DNA of 64,000 nt, from assembly GCF_905171765.1 (NCBI RefSeq), contig NC_053392.1, positions 446,676,837-446,740,836 on the forward strand, read 5' to 3'. The stretch's first letter is position 1. Every line of letters begins with the position of its first letter. The stretch comes from Bufo bufo (lineage: Eukaryota; Chordata; Amphibia; Anura; Bufonidae). The translations under genes were made by a program, and so were the position numbers. Below, piece by piece: positions 9,139 through 20,281 of this stretch. The notes below the pieces were generated by a model. The model did not search any database, was not told the DNA's origin, and saw nothing but the letters and a program-made list of their open reading frames with translations.

Positions 9139-11209
9139 TTAGAGAAAACCAAACAACTCAAATTCTGCATTTAGCCCTCCTGGGAGTAGAGTGTTGAGTT
9201 CGAAAATACGCTGTGTCTCCAACCTTGACATTTTGTTGATATGGTTGCCCCCCCTCCAATCTCTATTCACCTTATCTATGGCCGCAAATTTCAGACCCTT
9301 TGGATTTTTATTATGTACTATTTTAAAATGATTGGATAAGGAATGTGTCTCCAATCCTTTTCTGATGTTGGCCATATGTTCAGAAATTCGTTTTTTCAAT
9401 GTCCTTTTCGTCCTCCCCACATATTGTTTTCTACAAGGACATTCTATGATGTAAATTACATCAGTGGAATTACATGATAGAAATTCTTTAATTGGGTGTT
9501 TATACTTGTTGGTAGTGGAGATAATTTCACTGGTTTTCCGTGGAAAATCTGTATTTTTGCAGTTACTGCACTGCCCACATTTAAAAAAACCATTAATGTT
9601 TGCCCACCCTTGGACTGAGCACCCCTGCTTGCTTTGCCATTTGATCGTTGGGGCTACTTTATTACTTAAGCTGGGGGCTTTCGTAAATGTAATTAAGGGA
9701 TTCACAGGAATGGCAGGGCCTACGGTTTTATCCTTTTGTATTAGGTGCCAGTGTCTCCGTATTATTTTTTGTACCCTTTTATAATCACTACTAAAAGGTA
9801 AAACCATCCGTATTTCTCCTTCCTTCCGTTTTTTATCTTTTTCTCTATCTTCTCTTTCCTTAAAAAAATCTTCCCTCTCCATATCCCTAACCTTGTTAAG
9901 GGCTCCTTCCACGAGACCCACAGGGTAATTTTTCTCCAGGAATGCATCCTTCATTTCTTTTGCTTCGGTTTCGAAACACTCCTTTACAGTGCAGTTGCGC
10001 TTTAACCTCCGGAATTGGCCCTGAGGTATATTTATTAGCCAACTCGGGAGGTGGCAACTGCTATATAAAATATAGCTGTTCCTGGAGGAAGGTTTCGTAT
10101 AGGTACAACACTTCACCCTACTTTCTTCCACATAAATGCTTAGATCTAAAAATTCCACTTTTTCAGTACTAATGGTTCCAGAAAATTTAAGATTATATTC
10201 ATTAAAATTAATTGCTGCTAAAAAAATGTCCAACTTCTCCCTTCCAGACTTCCATATAAAAAATACATCATCGATGTACCTTTGCCAGAGCACCAGGTCC
10301 GTCCCCAGTCGGGGGGCGATGGTGTGCTCCTCCCAATTGGCCATAAACAAATTGGCATAACTGGGGGCGAACCTGGTGCCCATGGCAGTGCCCTGTGTTT
10401 GTAAATAAAAGTCCCCATTAAAATTAAAATAATTATGGGACAGTATAAAATCAATGCCATCGGTTAAAAATTCTATTTGGTCATGGACCAATCTGTCTTC
10501 TAGTTCCAGTTGAAACCTAACTGCTTCTATGCCCTGTCTATGGTTGATGACTGTGTACAAAGATTGTACGTCTAATGTACCCATCAACCAGTGTTCCTCA
10601 AAAGCCATATTTTCAATGGTCTTGATCATTTGAGTGGTATCTTTCGTATAGGAGGGCATTTTTTTCACTCTGGGTTGTAGCAGTACATCAATGTAGTGGG
10701 ACAAGTTGCATGTCAGAGAATCAATCCCTGAGACAATAGGGCGCCCTGGTGGATTGATCGCATCCTTATGTATCTTAGGTATTGTATAAAATACCGGTAT
10801 TCTCGGAAATCTATTGAGTATAAAATTGAATTCTTCTTGTTTTAGGATCCCCTTGGCCAACCCTTCTTCCCCAAAGCTCACAAGTTCTTGATAGAACTGT
10901 TGAGTTGGGTCTCCTGATAATTTTCTATAAGTCCCTGCGTCGGACAGTTGTCTCAGACATTCTTTGTTATATTTATCTGTATCTTGTATTATAATTGATC
11001 CACCCTTATCAGCTGGGCGGATCCCCACGTCGTTATTTTTTTGTAAATTTTTCAGTGCTATTATCTCCTCTCTCGTTAGGTTTTGACGTAAATACCTCGT
11101 TTTATCTTTTATTTTGCGCAAATCTGTTTCTACGCATTTTTTAAAAGTGGTCATTTCTTCGCTCATTTCATTTCTTGGGTATTTTTTTGATGGATTTTTT
11201 AAATCTGTA
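9139..11209 (-). CDS. Penelope-like ORF2, main part: reverse transcriptase plus GIY-YIG endonuclease
   Basis: This protein copies the element RNA and nicks the target. From the internal methionine (11166) 675 residues are open. The sequence shows a PADKGG segment (51-56), the motif A aspartate in GTLDVQSLY (Asp199), motif B in QGTAMGTRFAPSYANLF, and the catalytic YIDD box (297-300). A cysteine cluster (CGQCSNC, then a C-x-C pair) precedes a C-terminal GIY-YIG nuclease (IYIIECPCRKQYVGRTKRT, then a conserved region around SEHM). No stop or frameshift is seen. The frame continues upstream past this methionine to the Tc1 insertion at 11209 and resumes at 12762, so the true N-terminus is in the next piece. 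Confidence 0.9.
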
Positions 11210-12760
11210 CAGGGAGTGCAGAATTATTAGGCAAGTTGTATTTTTGAGGATTAATTTTATTATTGAACAACAACCATGTTCTCAATGAACCCAAAAAACT
11301 CATTAATATCAAAGCTGAATATTTTTGGAAGTAGTTTTTAGTTTGTTTTTAGTTTTAGCTATTTTAGGGGGATATCTGTGTGTGCAGGTGACTATTACTG
11401 TGCCTAATTATTAGGCAACTTAACAAAAAACAAATATATACCCATTTCAATTATTTATTTTTACCAGTGAAACCAATATAACATCTCAACATTCACAAAT
11501 ATACATTTCTGACATTCAAAAACAAAACAAAAACAAATCAGTGACCAATATAGCCACCTTTCTTTGCAAGGACACTCAAAAGCCTGCCATCCATGGATTC
11601 TGTCAGTGTTTTGATCTGTTCACCATCAACATTGTGTGCAGCAGTAACCACAGCCTCCCAGACACTGTTCAGGGAGGTGTACTGTTTTCCCTCCTTGTAA
11701 TTCTCACATTTGATGATGGACCACAGGTTCTCAATGGGGTTCAGATCAGGTGAACAAGGAGGCCATGTCATTAGATTTTCTTCTTTTATACCCTTTCTTG
11801 CCAGCCACGCTGTGGAGTACTTGGACGCGTGTGATGGAGCATTGTCCTGCATGAAAATCATGTTTTTCTTGAAGGATGCAGACTTCTTCCTGTACCACTG
11901 CTTGAAGAAGGTGTCTTCCAGAAACTGGCAGTAGGACTGGGAGTTGAGCTTGACTCCATCCTCAACCCGAAAAGGCCCCACAAGCTCATCTTTGATGATA
12001 CCAGCCCAAACCAGTACTCCACCTCCACCTTGCTGGCGTCTGAGTCGGACTGAAGCTCTCTGCCCTTTACCAATCCAGCCACGGGCACATCCATCTGGCC
12101 CATCAAGACTCACTCTCATTTCATCAGTCCATAAAACCTTAGAAAAATCAGTCTTGAGATATTTCTTGGCCCAGTCTTGACGTTTCAGCTTGTGTGTCTT
12201 GTTCAGTGGTGGTCGTCTTTCAGCCTTTCTTACCTTGAGTATTGCACACCTTGTGCTTTTGGGCACTCCAGTGATGTTGCAGCTCTGAAATATGGCCAAA
12301 CTGGTGGCAAGTGGCATCTTGGCAGCTGCACGCTTGACTTTTCTCAGTTCATGGGCAGTTATTTTGCGCCTTGGTTTTTCCACACGCTTCTTGCGACCCT
12401 GTTGACTATTTTGAATGAAACGCTTGATTGTTCGATGATCACGCTTCAGAAGCTTTGCAATTTTAAGAGTGCTGCATCCCTCTGCAAGATATCTCACTAT
12501 TTTTGACTTTTCTGAGCCTGTCAAGTCCTTCTTTTGACCCATTTTGCCAAAGGAAAGGAAGTTGCCTAATAATTATGCACACCTAATATAGGGTGTTGAT
12601 GTCATTAGACCACACCCCTTCTCATTACAGAGATGCACATCACCTAATATGCTTAATTGGTAGTAGGCTTTCGAGCCTATACAGCTTGGAGTAAGACAAC
12701 ATGCATAAAGAGGATGATGTGGTCAAAATACTCATTTGCCTAATAATTCTGCACGCAGTG
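11210..12760 (-). mobile_element. Intact Tc1/mariner-superfamily transposon, DD37E (TRT-like), 1551 bp
   Basis: It is flanked by TA at 11208-11209 and 12761-12762. The ends are inverted repeats: CAGGGAGTGCAGAATTATTA on the left and, read inward from the right, CACTGCGTGCAGAATTATTA, both continuing GGCAA. It carries one full transposase gene with no lesion. The host is the Penelope-like ORF2, whose frame is restored on removal, so this is one of the later insertions in the window. Confidence 0.95.
11538..12542 (-). CDS. DD37E Tc1-like transposase, intact
   Basis: 334 residues, the usual Tc1 length, start ATG to stop with no interruption. The N-terminal half has two helix-turn-helix regions (about 10-45 and 60-105) joined by a basic stretch KPRRK (57-61). 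These bind the inverted repeats. The DDE catalytic residues are Asp140 (LWTDEMRV), Asp233 (MQDNAPSH) and Glu271 (PDLNPIENLW). 37 residues separate the second Asp from Glu, the spacing reported for the TRT group rather than the DD34E of classic Tc1. A glycine-rich QGGGG (171-175) lies between the catalytic residues, as in the family. The protein cuts and pastes the element into TA sites. All visible hallmarks are present, so the enzyme could be active. Confidence 0.95.
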   Translation of the reverse strand: MGQKKDLTGSEKSKIVRYLAEGCSTLKIAKLLKRDHRTIKRFIQNSQQGRKKRVEKPRRKITAHELRKVKRAAAKMPLATSLAIFQSCNITGVPKSTRCAILKVRKAERRPPLNKTHKLKRQDWAKKYLKTDFSKVLWTDEMRVSLDGPDGCARGWIGKGQRASVRLRRQQGGGGVLVWAGIIKDELVGPFRVEDGVKLNSQSYCQFLEDTFFKQWYRKKSASFKKNMIFMQDNAPSHASKYSTAWLARKGIKEENLMTWPPCSPDLNPIENLWSIIKCENYKEGKQYTSLNSVWEAVVTAAHNVDGEQIKTLTESMDGRLLSVLAKKGGYIGH

Positions 12761-12762
12761 TA

Positions 12763-13020
12763 TGGATGTATTGTTCTTGTACTCCCGTAGGATTATTTTC
12801 TCTACATATAGGGTTTTTTAGAAAATATTTTTTTAAACATAAGCGTCGCATGAATTTTTCCACACCAATAAATGTCTCGAATTTGTTGAGTTTTACCATT
12901 GGGGAAAATTTCAGGCCCTTGTTCAGAAGCCTATTTTCGGTTTCAGATAAAGTGACGGAACTCAAATTTATGATGGAGTCATTGGTGACCTGTAAGTCTA
13001 TCTCCTCTAGTAGTGTCTGT
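12763..13020 (-). CDS. Penelope-like ORF2, N-terminal piece split off by the Tc1 insert
   Basis: The minus-strand frame reads through SSVTLSETENRLLNKGLKFSP and PTGVQEQYIHT up to the TA at 12761-12762. Beyond the transposon it continues in the same frame at 11209 (DLKNPSKKYPRNE), so removing the transposon with one TA restores one open frame. LNKGLKFSP-type segments are typical of the region just upstream of the Penelope-like reverse transcriptase. The frame is also open upstream to about 13020, overlapping the end of ORF1 by a few codons in the -1 register, so ORF2 may be made by frameshifting or by internal initiation. No classical AUG is evident at its start. Confidence 0.8.
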
Positions 13021-13975
13021 CTTTTCTTTCTTCCCCTCCTTGTTTTCCCCTTTCTTCCTTGTGATGCCTTCCCCTGGGTGAATACCTCTGAGTGTATTGA
13101 TTGTGATATTGGTTGTGATGTCGTGGTTGTGTCCTGTGTTCCTGCCTGGTCGTTTGTGCTTTGTTCCTTAAGTTGTAGGGGTGATCTATGGGTGTGTTCA
13201 ACTGTGTGGGTGGTAATCTTCTCCCTGGTGACCTGTATCTCGTTCGTGTCCTGTGGTGAGGTGGGGTGTGATCTAAAAAATGTTCCCTCTCCTCCAGAAT
13301 TTCAAATCTATTGTGAGTTGGTACACTTATACTGTGATAACTAGATGTGTCAGCCTCCTCAATGTGGTGATCCCTTAAACTAGTGGTGACCTGATTCTGC
13401 ATATTTACCCCTCTTCCCTCTATAATCCCTTCTTCTATAATGTGATCCCTCCTTCTATTAAATTTGAGTTTCTTCACCTTTTTTTCAATTATTTCCCTCT
13501 CTGCTTTGTCCAAGTTGTTACATAGTTGGGAGTGGTAAACCTTCAATTCCTCATTATTGGGGAATCTATCCACCACTATTTTCATGTCTGCTATTTTCTT
13601 TGTAATCTCCTCCAGGATCTCCAAGCGTCTTTTAATCACTAACTGGGTTAATGCAATTGATTGTTCATATAACAATCCATTCCATTCTTTTTCAAACTCC
13701 GTATTGTAGAGATCCTGAGCTGCAGTTTTATTTAGTGTTAAACCCTTTGGTATCTGTTTAATTTCAATACATCTTTTCAGAGTTTTCACTTCCCATCTCT
13801 GTCGTAATTGGCGGATTAGGAGTGTTTCTAGTTCTCTGAAAGTATGTCCCATATAATACTCATCATTAATCAAATCATTATCATCCTCCTTAAAATGAAA
13901 ATTTTCCACTTTCTGTCTTTTAGACTCTATGTGGTCCCATATATCCATGGTCATGGTGGTTCCGTGCAGCCACAC
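13007..13975 (-). CDS. Penelope-like ORF1, coiled-coil and basic-tail protein of unknown function
   Basis: 322 codons open on the minus strand, ending just where ORF2 begins. A more likely start is the internal methionine at MTMDIWDHIESK, a few codons in. The middle (about 70-180) is rich in Glu, Lys, Leu and Ile in a coiled-coil-like pattern (for example LEILEEITKKIADMK). The last 80 residues are rich in Arg, His, Gln and Tyr with many charged residues and could bind nucleic acid. I recognise no named domain. Position and strand tie it to the Penelope-like element, and upstream ORFs have been noted in some such elements. Function is not known; a particle or RNA-chaperone role is only a guess. 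Confidence 0.7.
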   Translation of the reverse strand: MWLHGTTMTMDIWDHIESKRQKVENFHFKEDDNDLINDEYYMGHTFRELETLLIRQLRQRWEVKTLKRCIEIKQIPKGLTLNKTAAQDLYNTEFEKEWNGLLYEQSIALTQLVIKRRLEILEEITKKIADMKIVVDRFPNNEELKVYHSQLCNNLDKAEREIIEKKVKKLKFNRRRDHIIEEGIIEGRGVNMQNQVTTSLRDHHIEEADTSSYHSISVPTHNRFEILEEREHFLDHTPPHHRTRTRYRSPGRRLPPTQLNTPIDHPYNLRNKAQTTRQEHRTQPRHHNQYHNQYTQRYSPRGRHHKEERGKQGGEERKDRHY

Positions 13976-13995
13976 AGGTGATTAAATTGTGCAGT

Positions 13996-14090
13996 AAAAA
14001 AAGTAGTAAATGAGGCGCACAGGAACACACAAAGACCAAGCAGAGGTGCACTCAGTAAAGTGGACTCACCCAGTCCACTAAAAATAACGT
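13996..14090. repeat. Terminal direct repeat of Penelope-like element, right copy
   Basis: Matches 7518-7612. It is followed by a few A and then the second copy of the target duplication at 14096, so it is the 5' end of the element on the minus strand. Confidence 0.93.
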
Positions 14091-14109
14091 AAAAAATAGC
14101 CCCCTCTGT

Positions 14110-15182
14110 GCCCCAGAATCCCATGCAGCCTTCTGTGTGTGGGCCCCCGGTATTGTATGAGATGGCAGTGGCTCAGTAACGGGACTGCTGCTATCAGCAG
14201 CGAGTGTCAGCTGTAACAACCCAGATAGTTGCTAAAAGTCAATTCTGAATTGTCAATCCTACTTTGAGCGCTGCAGGTTACAGGTGTAGTGGGTCCTGTT
14301 CACACCTAGTTCCACTCTTCACAATATTAAAACAGCGCTGCTCTCCGATAACTCCACTCAGACCACTTCAGCATGTGCCGACATTCATCAATACGCCAAT
14401 TACTGTCTTCTTGCCACACATCTATTCACCTCTCCTATATTGGTCAAGACCAGATAGGCAAAGATAGTGAAGCACCGCAATGAGTTTTAATCCCAAAACC
14501 TGAGAGGAATACAGGCATATCAAACAATTTGACCGGTTTCCCATTTATCACCCTGCTGGCACCAATCCCGGGTGTGTAACCCCTTAGATGCCGTGGTCAG
14601 TAGCCACCCATTGCATCCATGGGTTAACAGAGGGATGCAACGTCGGGCCATTGAGGGTCTGATTAGGCTTAGTGTCAGTGTAAAACTGACAGTACTATAG
14701 AAGAGGCATAGAAGAGTATTGCAGAGATTAGTACAGCCATCAGCCCCACTGGATATTCAAGATCCAAGTGGAACTTGATAAAGTGTAAAAATAAGAAAAG
14801 TAAAAAAAATAAGAAAAATGTAAAAAAATTCTAAAATTTTTTAAAGAAAAAAATGAATTGCCTTTTCCCATATCCGATCATTTTATATTTATATGAAAAA
14901 CTAAAATAAATGAAAATTGGTATCGCTGCATCTGTAACGACCTGGTCAATAAAAGGATCATGTTACTAATCCTGCGTGGTGAACACCGTAAAACAAAAAT
15001 TACAAATTAAAACAATAACAGAATTACTGTTTATGTCATTTAAAAAATTAAATACAAATTGATCAAAAAGTCATATGTATCCCAAAATGATACCAATAAC
15101 AACAGCCCATCCTGCAAAAAACAAGCCTCCACAAAGTTACATTGGTGAAAATATAAAAATGTTATGGATGTTAATATATGAC
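14110..15182. other. Old noncoding repeat sequence between Penelope-like and hAT insertions
   Basis: No gene seen. The stretch is partly AT-rich (14770-15180). The left flank near 15110-15182 matches in style the sequence resuming at 26688, so it is the pre-insertion host of the 11.5-kb hAT block. Confidence 0.5.
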
Positions 15183-15939
15183 TAGAGATAAGCAAATTTC
15201 TCAAAAAATCTATTTTGTCGGTTCGCCAAATTTTTAGAAAAAAATAGGTTCGATCTGAATTTATTTGTGGTGAATCGCGTAAGAAAAATTGCTATTTCCT
15301 GGCTGCAGAGAGCCTTTATAGTGGTGTAGAACACTGTGCCTTGCAGTAACATACATAGGAAGTCTGCTGTGGTAGTGAAACAATACTGTGAGTCAGTATG
15401 ACATGCAGATGACAGGCATTGCTCTTAGAATCACTGCACACTTCACTTATTTGGGCAGTTACGGGGTCAAAACAAAATAACTCAAGTATGAACTCACACT
15501 TACAGTTAAATGTTAGCGTTAAGAAGAAGACTCCTTTTACACCATCAGCATCTGATTCCACATAGATTTCTACAGAACCTGTTCTATTCAACGCTTATAC
15601 AAGTAGAGCCCCTCCCCCCCCAACAGGGTGGAGAGGGTGTCAGCAGTAAGTTTGTGTTGATGTCACTGATTATTTTACCCTTCCTATGATCCGTCAGAAC
15701 AATAACCCCCAAAAAACGGATCCTGTCTGTGGAGCATTCGCCTTCACTCGGTCAGCATTTGGTCAGTAATCCCAAATCATAGGCCTATTCTGCTGCAAAA
15801 TAGGGACCATGTCATGCAGGCTTTAAAGCTGTCACATAACAGGATCCGTTGTGTGTCTAATTTTTCCTTCCTTCTGACAGATCAGAAGAAGGGTCAAATA
15901 AATTATGTCAGCCAGGCCAAAAGGCAAAATAGTGGCCCA

Positions 15940-16742
15940 GTCATGAAGTGGGGAGGGTGGGAACAGCATGAGAAGTCCACAGAGTGGCCCTATGACATAG
16001 TGGTGAAGTGGAAGCAGCATGAGGAGACCACACAGTGGCCTAATGACAGAGTCTGGAGGTGGCAGCAGCATCAGGAGGAGGCCACAGAGTGGCACAATGA
16101 CAGTGTGGAGGTGTCAGCAGCAGCATTAGGAGGCCACAGAGTGGTACAATGACAGAGTGTGGAGGTGGCAGCAGCAGGATCAGGAGGAGGCCACAGGGTG
16201 GCACAATGACAGAGTGTGGAGGTAGCGGCAGCATCAGGAGGAGGCCACAGGGTGGCACAATGACAGAGTGTGGAGGTAGCGGCAGCATCAGGAGGAGGCC
16301 ACAGGGTGGAACAATGACAGTGTGGAGGTGGCAGCAGCATCAGAAGGCCATAAAGTGGCACAATGACAGAGTGTGGAGGTGGCAGCAGCAGTATCAGGAG
16401 GAGGCCACAGGGTTGCACAATGACAGTGTGGAGGTGGCAGCAGCTTCAGGAGGCAACAAAGTGTCACAAAGACAGAGTGTGGAGGTAGCAGCAGCAGCAT
16501 CAGGAGGCCACAGAGTGGCAAGGTGACATAGTGTTATGGTAGCAGCAGAATTAGGAGGCCACAGAGTGGTAAGATGACATAGTGTGGAGGTGGCAGCAGC
16601 ATCAGGAGACCACAGAGTGGCAAGGTTACATAGTGTGGGGGTGGCAGCAGCATCAGGAGACCACAGAGTGGCAAGGTGACATAGTGTTCAGGTAGCAGAA
16701 GAATCAGGAGGCCACAGAGTTGCAAGGTGACATAGTGTTAAG
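15940..16742. repeat. GTGGAGGTGGCAGCAGCATCAG minisatellite
   Basis: Units of roughly 45-57 bp combine GTGGAGGTGGCAGCAGCA, TCAGGAGG, CCACAGAGTGGCA and ATGACAGAGT. They run from about 15940 to 16742 and resume at 18416-18530 after the hAT-type insert. The array lies downstream of the minus-strand hAT transposase fragment. Open frames on both strands here are repeat artefacts. Confidence 0.85.
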
Positions 16743-18407
16743 TACAGATGGACGAACATCTGCCTGGACGGTTCGCGAACACGATCAAATGTTCGCGAAC
16801 CGCAAGTTCGTGGCGGGTCCCATTCATTTTAATGGCAGGCGAACCTGAAAAACCTTCAGCTCATATTTGCACCCAAGAAATAATTACTAGAAGTGCACAA
16901 ATAGTCCCACAACATGGACAGTGACATACCAGATGTATTATTCGAATTTGCGATCTCCATTCATAATTTTTTCAATGCGGAATATCGGCAATATAATTTC
17001 CGCGTACGCGCATGTGCACTATACAGTACCCAAATGCACTATAAAGAAAGTATATTAGTATATACCACCCTGCTTCAATCAGTTTTTTTGGGGGGCGACT
17101 GGTATATCACACCAGTAGAAATTTTTTGTGCCAATAACGCTTGTCCCTCTATATACCTGCAGTATCGCAGCAGAACCGCACACAACTGCCGCACAATACA
17201 AATGCACTATAATATACTTTCTAACATAGAAAGTATATTATATCATTGTACAAGGAAGGCAATCCATTAGAATATACATAAAGATAAAACGTAACCTTTA
17301 ATAATGTTACTATGAGGGTCCATTCACACGTCCGTAAGTGTTTTGCGGATCTGCCATCGCCGGCACTATAATCCAAAATGCCTAATCTTGTCTGCAATTG
17401 CAAACAAGAATAGGACATGTTCTATTTTTTTGCGGAAACGGAAGCATGGATGCGGAAGTGCGGATCCGCAAATGCGGATGCAGACAACACATTCCGGCCC
17501 CATTGAAAATGAATGGGTCTACACGGATGCAGACCCATTTTGCGGACGTGTGAATGGAAAAGATATCCCTCAAAATGAAAATAAATAAAATTATTAAAGA
17601 TAAGCAAAAAGCATAGATGTGGTAGGCAATAACAAGTGCTCGGTTGCACTAAATCAGGTGCTCGGCGGCACCAAATCAGAAACCATATGTCCTACCCCAA
17701 TCCAGGGGGTTCCAGTGCACATCCATGAATCCCGGAGGGAAAGCAAAAAACATCTATCCCTGGGCTAGATGATGATGTGGTATTGAAGGACAGGATGGAC
17801 AAAGAACTGTCCCTGATATTGCCCTACAGGGGGGTACTATTATGGCCCTGATAGCCTAACCACAGACCACCGGCCCTGATAAGAGCGACCCCGTCCGGAA
17901 CCTTACCCTATATAAAAATGGTCCTAGTAAGCCCCTAGCCCCTAGGCCTCTGACTTCCAGGTGATCACTATGTAGATCTATGTGTTTTTGACTCATTATA
18001 AAAGTATATTATAAGTATATCGCACCACTCTGTGTATCACACCTATCAATAGCACACCTATGCCAGTCCTTAAAAGGACTTTTGTGGCCCTATTAGCTAG
18101 CGTTTGGTGTCCCTAACAGCCTGTCCCTGCTCCCCACAGCAACCTCTCCCTACACTGGCAAAACACTGAATATAAAATGGCGGCCAGATCGGGTTTATTT
18201 ATAAGGTAGGGGGTATGTCCATGTGCTGAAACGTCTCAATTGGCTGTCTTGTACCACCTGATGAATGTGTCATGGGTCAAAGTTCTTCACAATGTAAAAG
18301 AATATGGCGGTTGCGAATTTCTCCATATGTTCGCATGTTCGGCGAATCGCGAACACGCACAGTATCGCCGCGAAACAACCGCTGTGAGAACCGCAAGGCC
18401 ATCTCTA
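16743..18407. mobile_element. Nonautonomous hAT-type element, 1665 bp
   Basis: A perfect 8-bp duplication, GTGTTAAG, sits at 16735-16742 and 18408-18415. The ends are TACAGATGG and, read inward from the right, TAGAGATGG. Near both ends are GTTCGCGAA-type palindromes. No transposase is encoded. It interrupts the GGTGGCAGCAG minisatellite, which resumes immediately after the duplication. A segment at about 17570-18230 resembles sequence at 29400-29800 and may derive from a retroelement tail. Confidence 0.9.
17316..17566. mobile_element. Short hairpin MITE
   Basis: The ends GTCCATTCACACGTCCG and CGGACGTGTGAATGG are inverted repeats, with an inner palindromic region rich in GCGGA. I could not define a target duplication. 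It lies inside the 16743-18407 element. Confidence 0.6.
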
Positions 18408-18693
18408 GTGTTAAGGTAGCAGCAGAATAAGGAGGCCACAGAGTGGCGAGGTGACATAGTGTGGAGGTGGCAGAAGCATCAGGAGACCACAGAGTGACCT
18501 GGTGACAGAGTGGGGAAGTGGCAATACCAGTACCAGCTGAAGACTGTGGGTGAAAGAAGGAGCACTTGGCATCAGATGTGTGGCATCAGGTGGGTGGCAG
18601 TATCAGAATAGTAGCTGAGGTAGGTAGCCAGAAGAAACCGGTCTCTTTTGTCAAAGTTTTGGTGTGGCACCATGGATGATCTATTCTGATGCA

Positions 18694-19059
18694 TCAGGCA
18701 TTGGTGGGTGGAAATCCTGGCTGATCCACGCCTGATTCATTTTGACAAAGGTCAGTCTCTCCACATTTTGGGTGGACAGGCGAGTTCTTTTTGGGGTAAC
18801 TATGTCCCCCACCCCATATCAGCCTATGTTGGGGGATGCCGTTCTGCCGCTGCAGCTCAAGGAGGGTGTGCTTTGCGGTGTACGAGTGGCTGAAGTGCAT
18901 GCAAAGTTTCCTGGCCATTTTTAGAATGTCTTGCAAATGGGTGGAAGACTTCAGGAACTGCTTGACAACTAGATTGAACACGTGTGCCATGCAGGGCGCA
19001 TGGCTAGGCCCTCCTTGATGCAGCACCGACACCATGTTCTTCCCATTGTCGGTCACCAT
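18694..19059 (-). pseudogene. hAT transposase core fragment (second copy)
   Basis: On the minus strand the frame gives VTDNGKNMV, which fits the second catalytic aspartate region of hAT transposases, followed by CMAHVFNLVVKQFLK and a helical ELQRQNGIPQHRLIW segment that normally leads to the PTRWNS motif. It is cut off after this. It is homologous to the segment near 22900-23150, showing that two hAT copies are mixed in this region. It is truncated at both ends and therefore not functional. Confidence 0.75.
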
Positions 19060-19392
19060 GGTTCCGATTTTGAGTTGTCGTAGAGAAAGCCAGGATTCGA
19101 GTTCTTAATGAAGGACATGGAGCAGTTACTCCCTTGTGTGACTCCGTTCACTCAGGCAAACGAGGTGTAGAACAGCATAACACCGCCGTCCTCTGCAAAT
19201 GTAGTATGCTGGAGGGGCACTGTGAATTGTCCCTGCAGTGGAGGCTGAGGACACGGTGGAGGATGAGGAGGCAGAGGGCAAACATTGTCGCAGGACCAAC
19301 GGCGTGAGAACGTGGAGGCGGAAGCGGAGCACCTGGCGAAGTTACTAGTGTGGCTGTGCAGGAGCCACATCCACTCAGTGGCCCGTAAAGGA

Positions 19393-20281
19393 TAGTGAAG
19401 AGCGGCATGGGCAATATTCCAATTAGCGATATTTTGCATATATTTTTTTGAATATTCGTCATATATTTGCAAATTAGAGCATTCTCTATTATTTTCTTGA
19501 TTGCAAAAATGGGCAATGTAATATTCATGTAATGCGCGTGCAATACAGGAGTGGGTCCCTTTTGCTACATTTTCCAAGCTGCTAGAAGTTTCCTGAGACT
19601 GCAGAAAATGGTTGGCACGGCAAAACATTTAAAATGGCTTTATATGCAGTAAATGGCTTTATATCCAATATATTCGCGATTGCGCTAATCGGCATTAATG
19701 ATGCTAATATTTTGGTTCAATACGTGAAACTTCACATTTTAGCAGGTCTGACTACATACTACTGATTAGTGCACTAAGTATTGTTGTGAACTTGTGACAT
19801 CACAGCACTATGTCTGTAGCATGTATGGACATCACACTACCTAACACCCTGCACTGGATCCTATCAGCTACACTATATCACGATCTAACCTACACTGTCT
19901 ATCTCCCACTAACTATCTGTATTATATACTGTATATAAGCTAACTAACTAACTATCTAATGTAATAACACAGCAAGGCACAGAGCACAGCAATGACACTG
20001 CTGTCTCTCTTAGAACTGCAAAAAACTGCTGCTGGGGTGGTTCTTATATAGTAAGGGGTAGGCAACTTTCCTTTTGGTTGCTAGGGATCTTCGCTGAGCT
20101 CAGACAAAGACATTGCAGCCTTTTCATTGGCCCACAAGCAAGAAGCAGGGAGGGATCATGGGTTCAGATGAAAAAAAAATCTAGAATATTCGAAAATACG
20201 AATATATATCACTATATTCTAAATATTTGCAAATTCTCGAAGTGCCAATATTCACGATTTGAATATTCGCACCCAACACTA
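19393..20281. mobile_element. Nonautonomous hAT-type element, 889 bp
   Basis: A perfect 8-bp duplication, GTAAAGGA, sits at 19385-19392 and 20282-20289. Both ends read TAGTG inward. The interior is AT-rich with repeated GAATATTCG-like motifs and no gene. A longer relative with the same interior landmarks lies at 56707-58645. It splits the hAT transposase remnant between the BED finger (20439-20723) and the core fragment (18694-19059). Confidence 0.88.

Larger units (their letters stand above)
7518..14095 (-). mobile_element. Penelope-like retroelement, near complete (6578 bp including a Tc1 insert)
   Basis: The element is bounded by a perfect 14-bp target duplication, ATAGCCCCCTCTGT, at 7504-7517 and 14096-14109. 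Its first 95 bp (7518-7612) recur as a direct repeat at 13996-14090, the terminal-repeat arrangement seen in Penelope-like elements. On the minus strand it carries ORF1 (13975-13007), ORF2 with reverse transcriptase and GIY-YIG endonuclease (about 13020 to 9139), and a noncoding 3' tail to 7518 that includes a hammerhead-like motif. An intact Tc1 transposon lies inside ORF2. Without it the element would be about 5.0 kb. The only damage I see to ORF2 is this insertion, so the copy is likely young. Confidence 0.92.
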
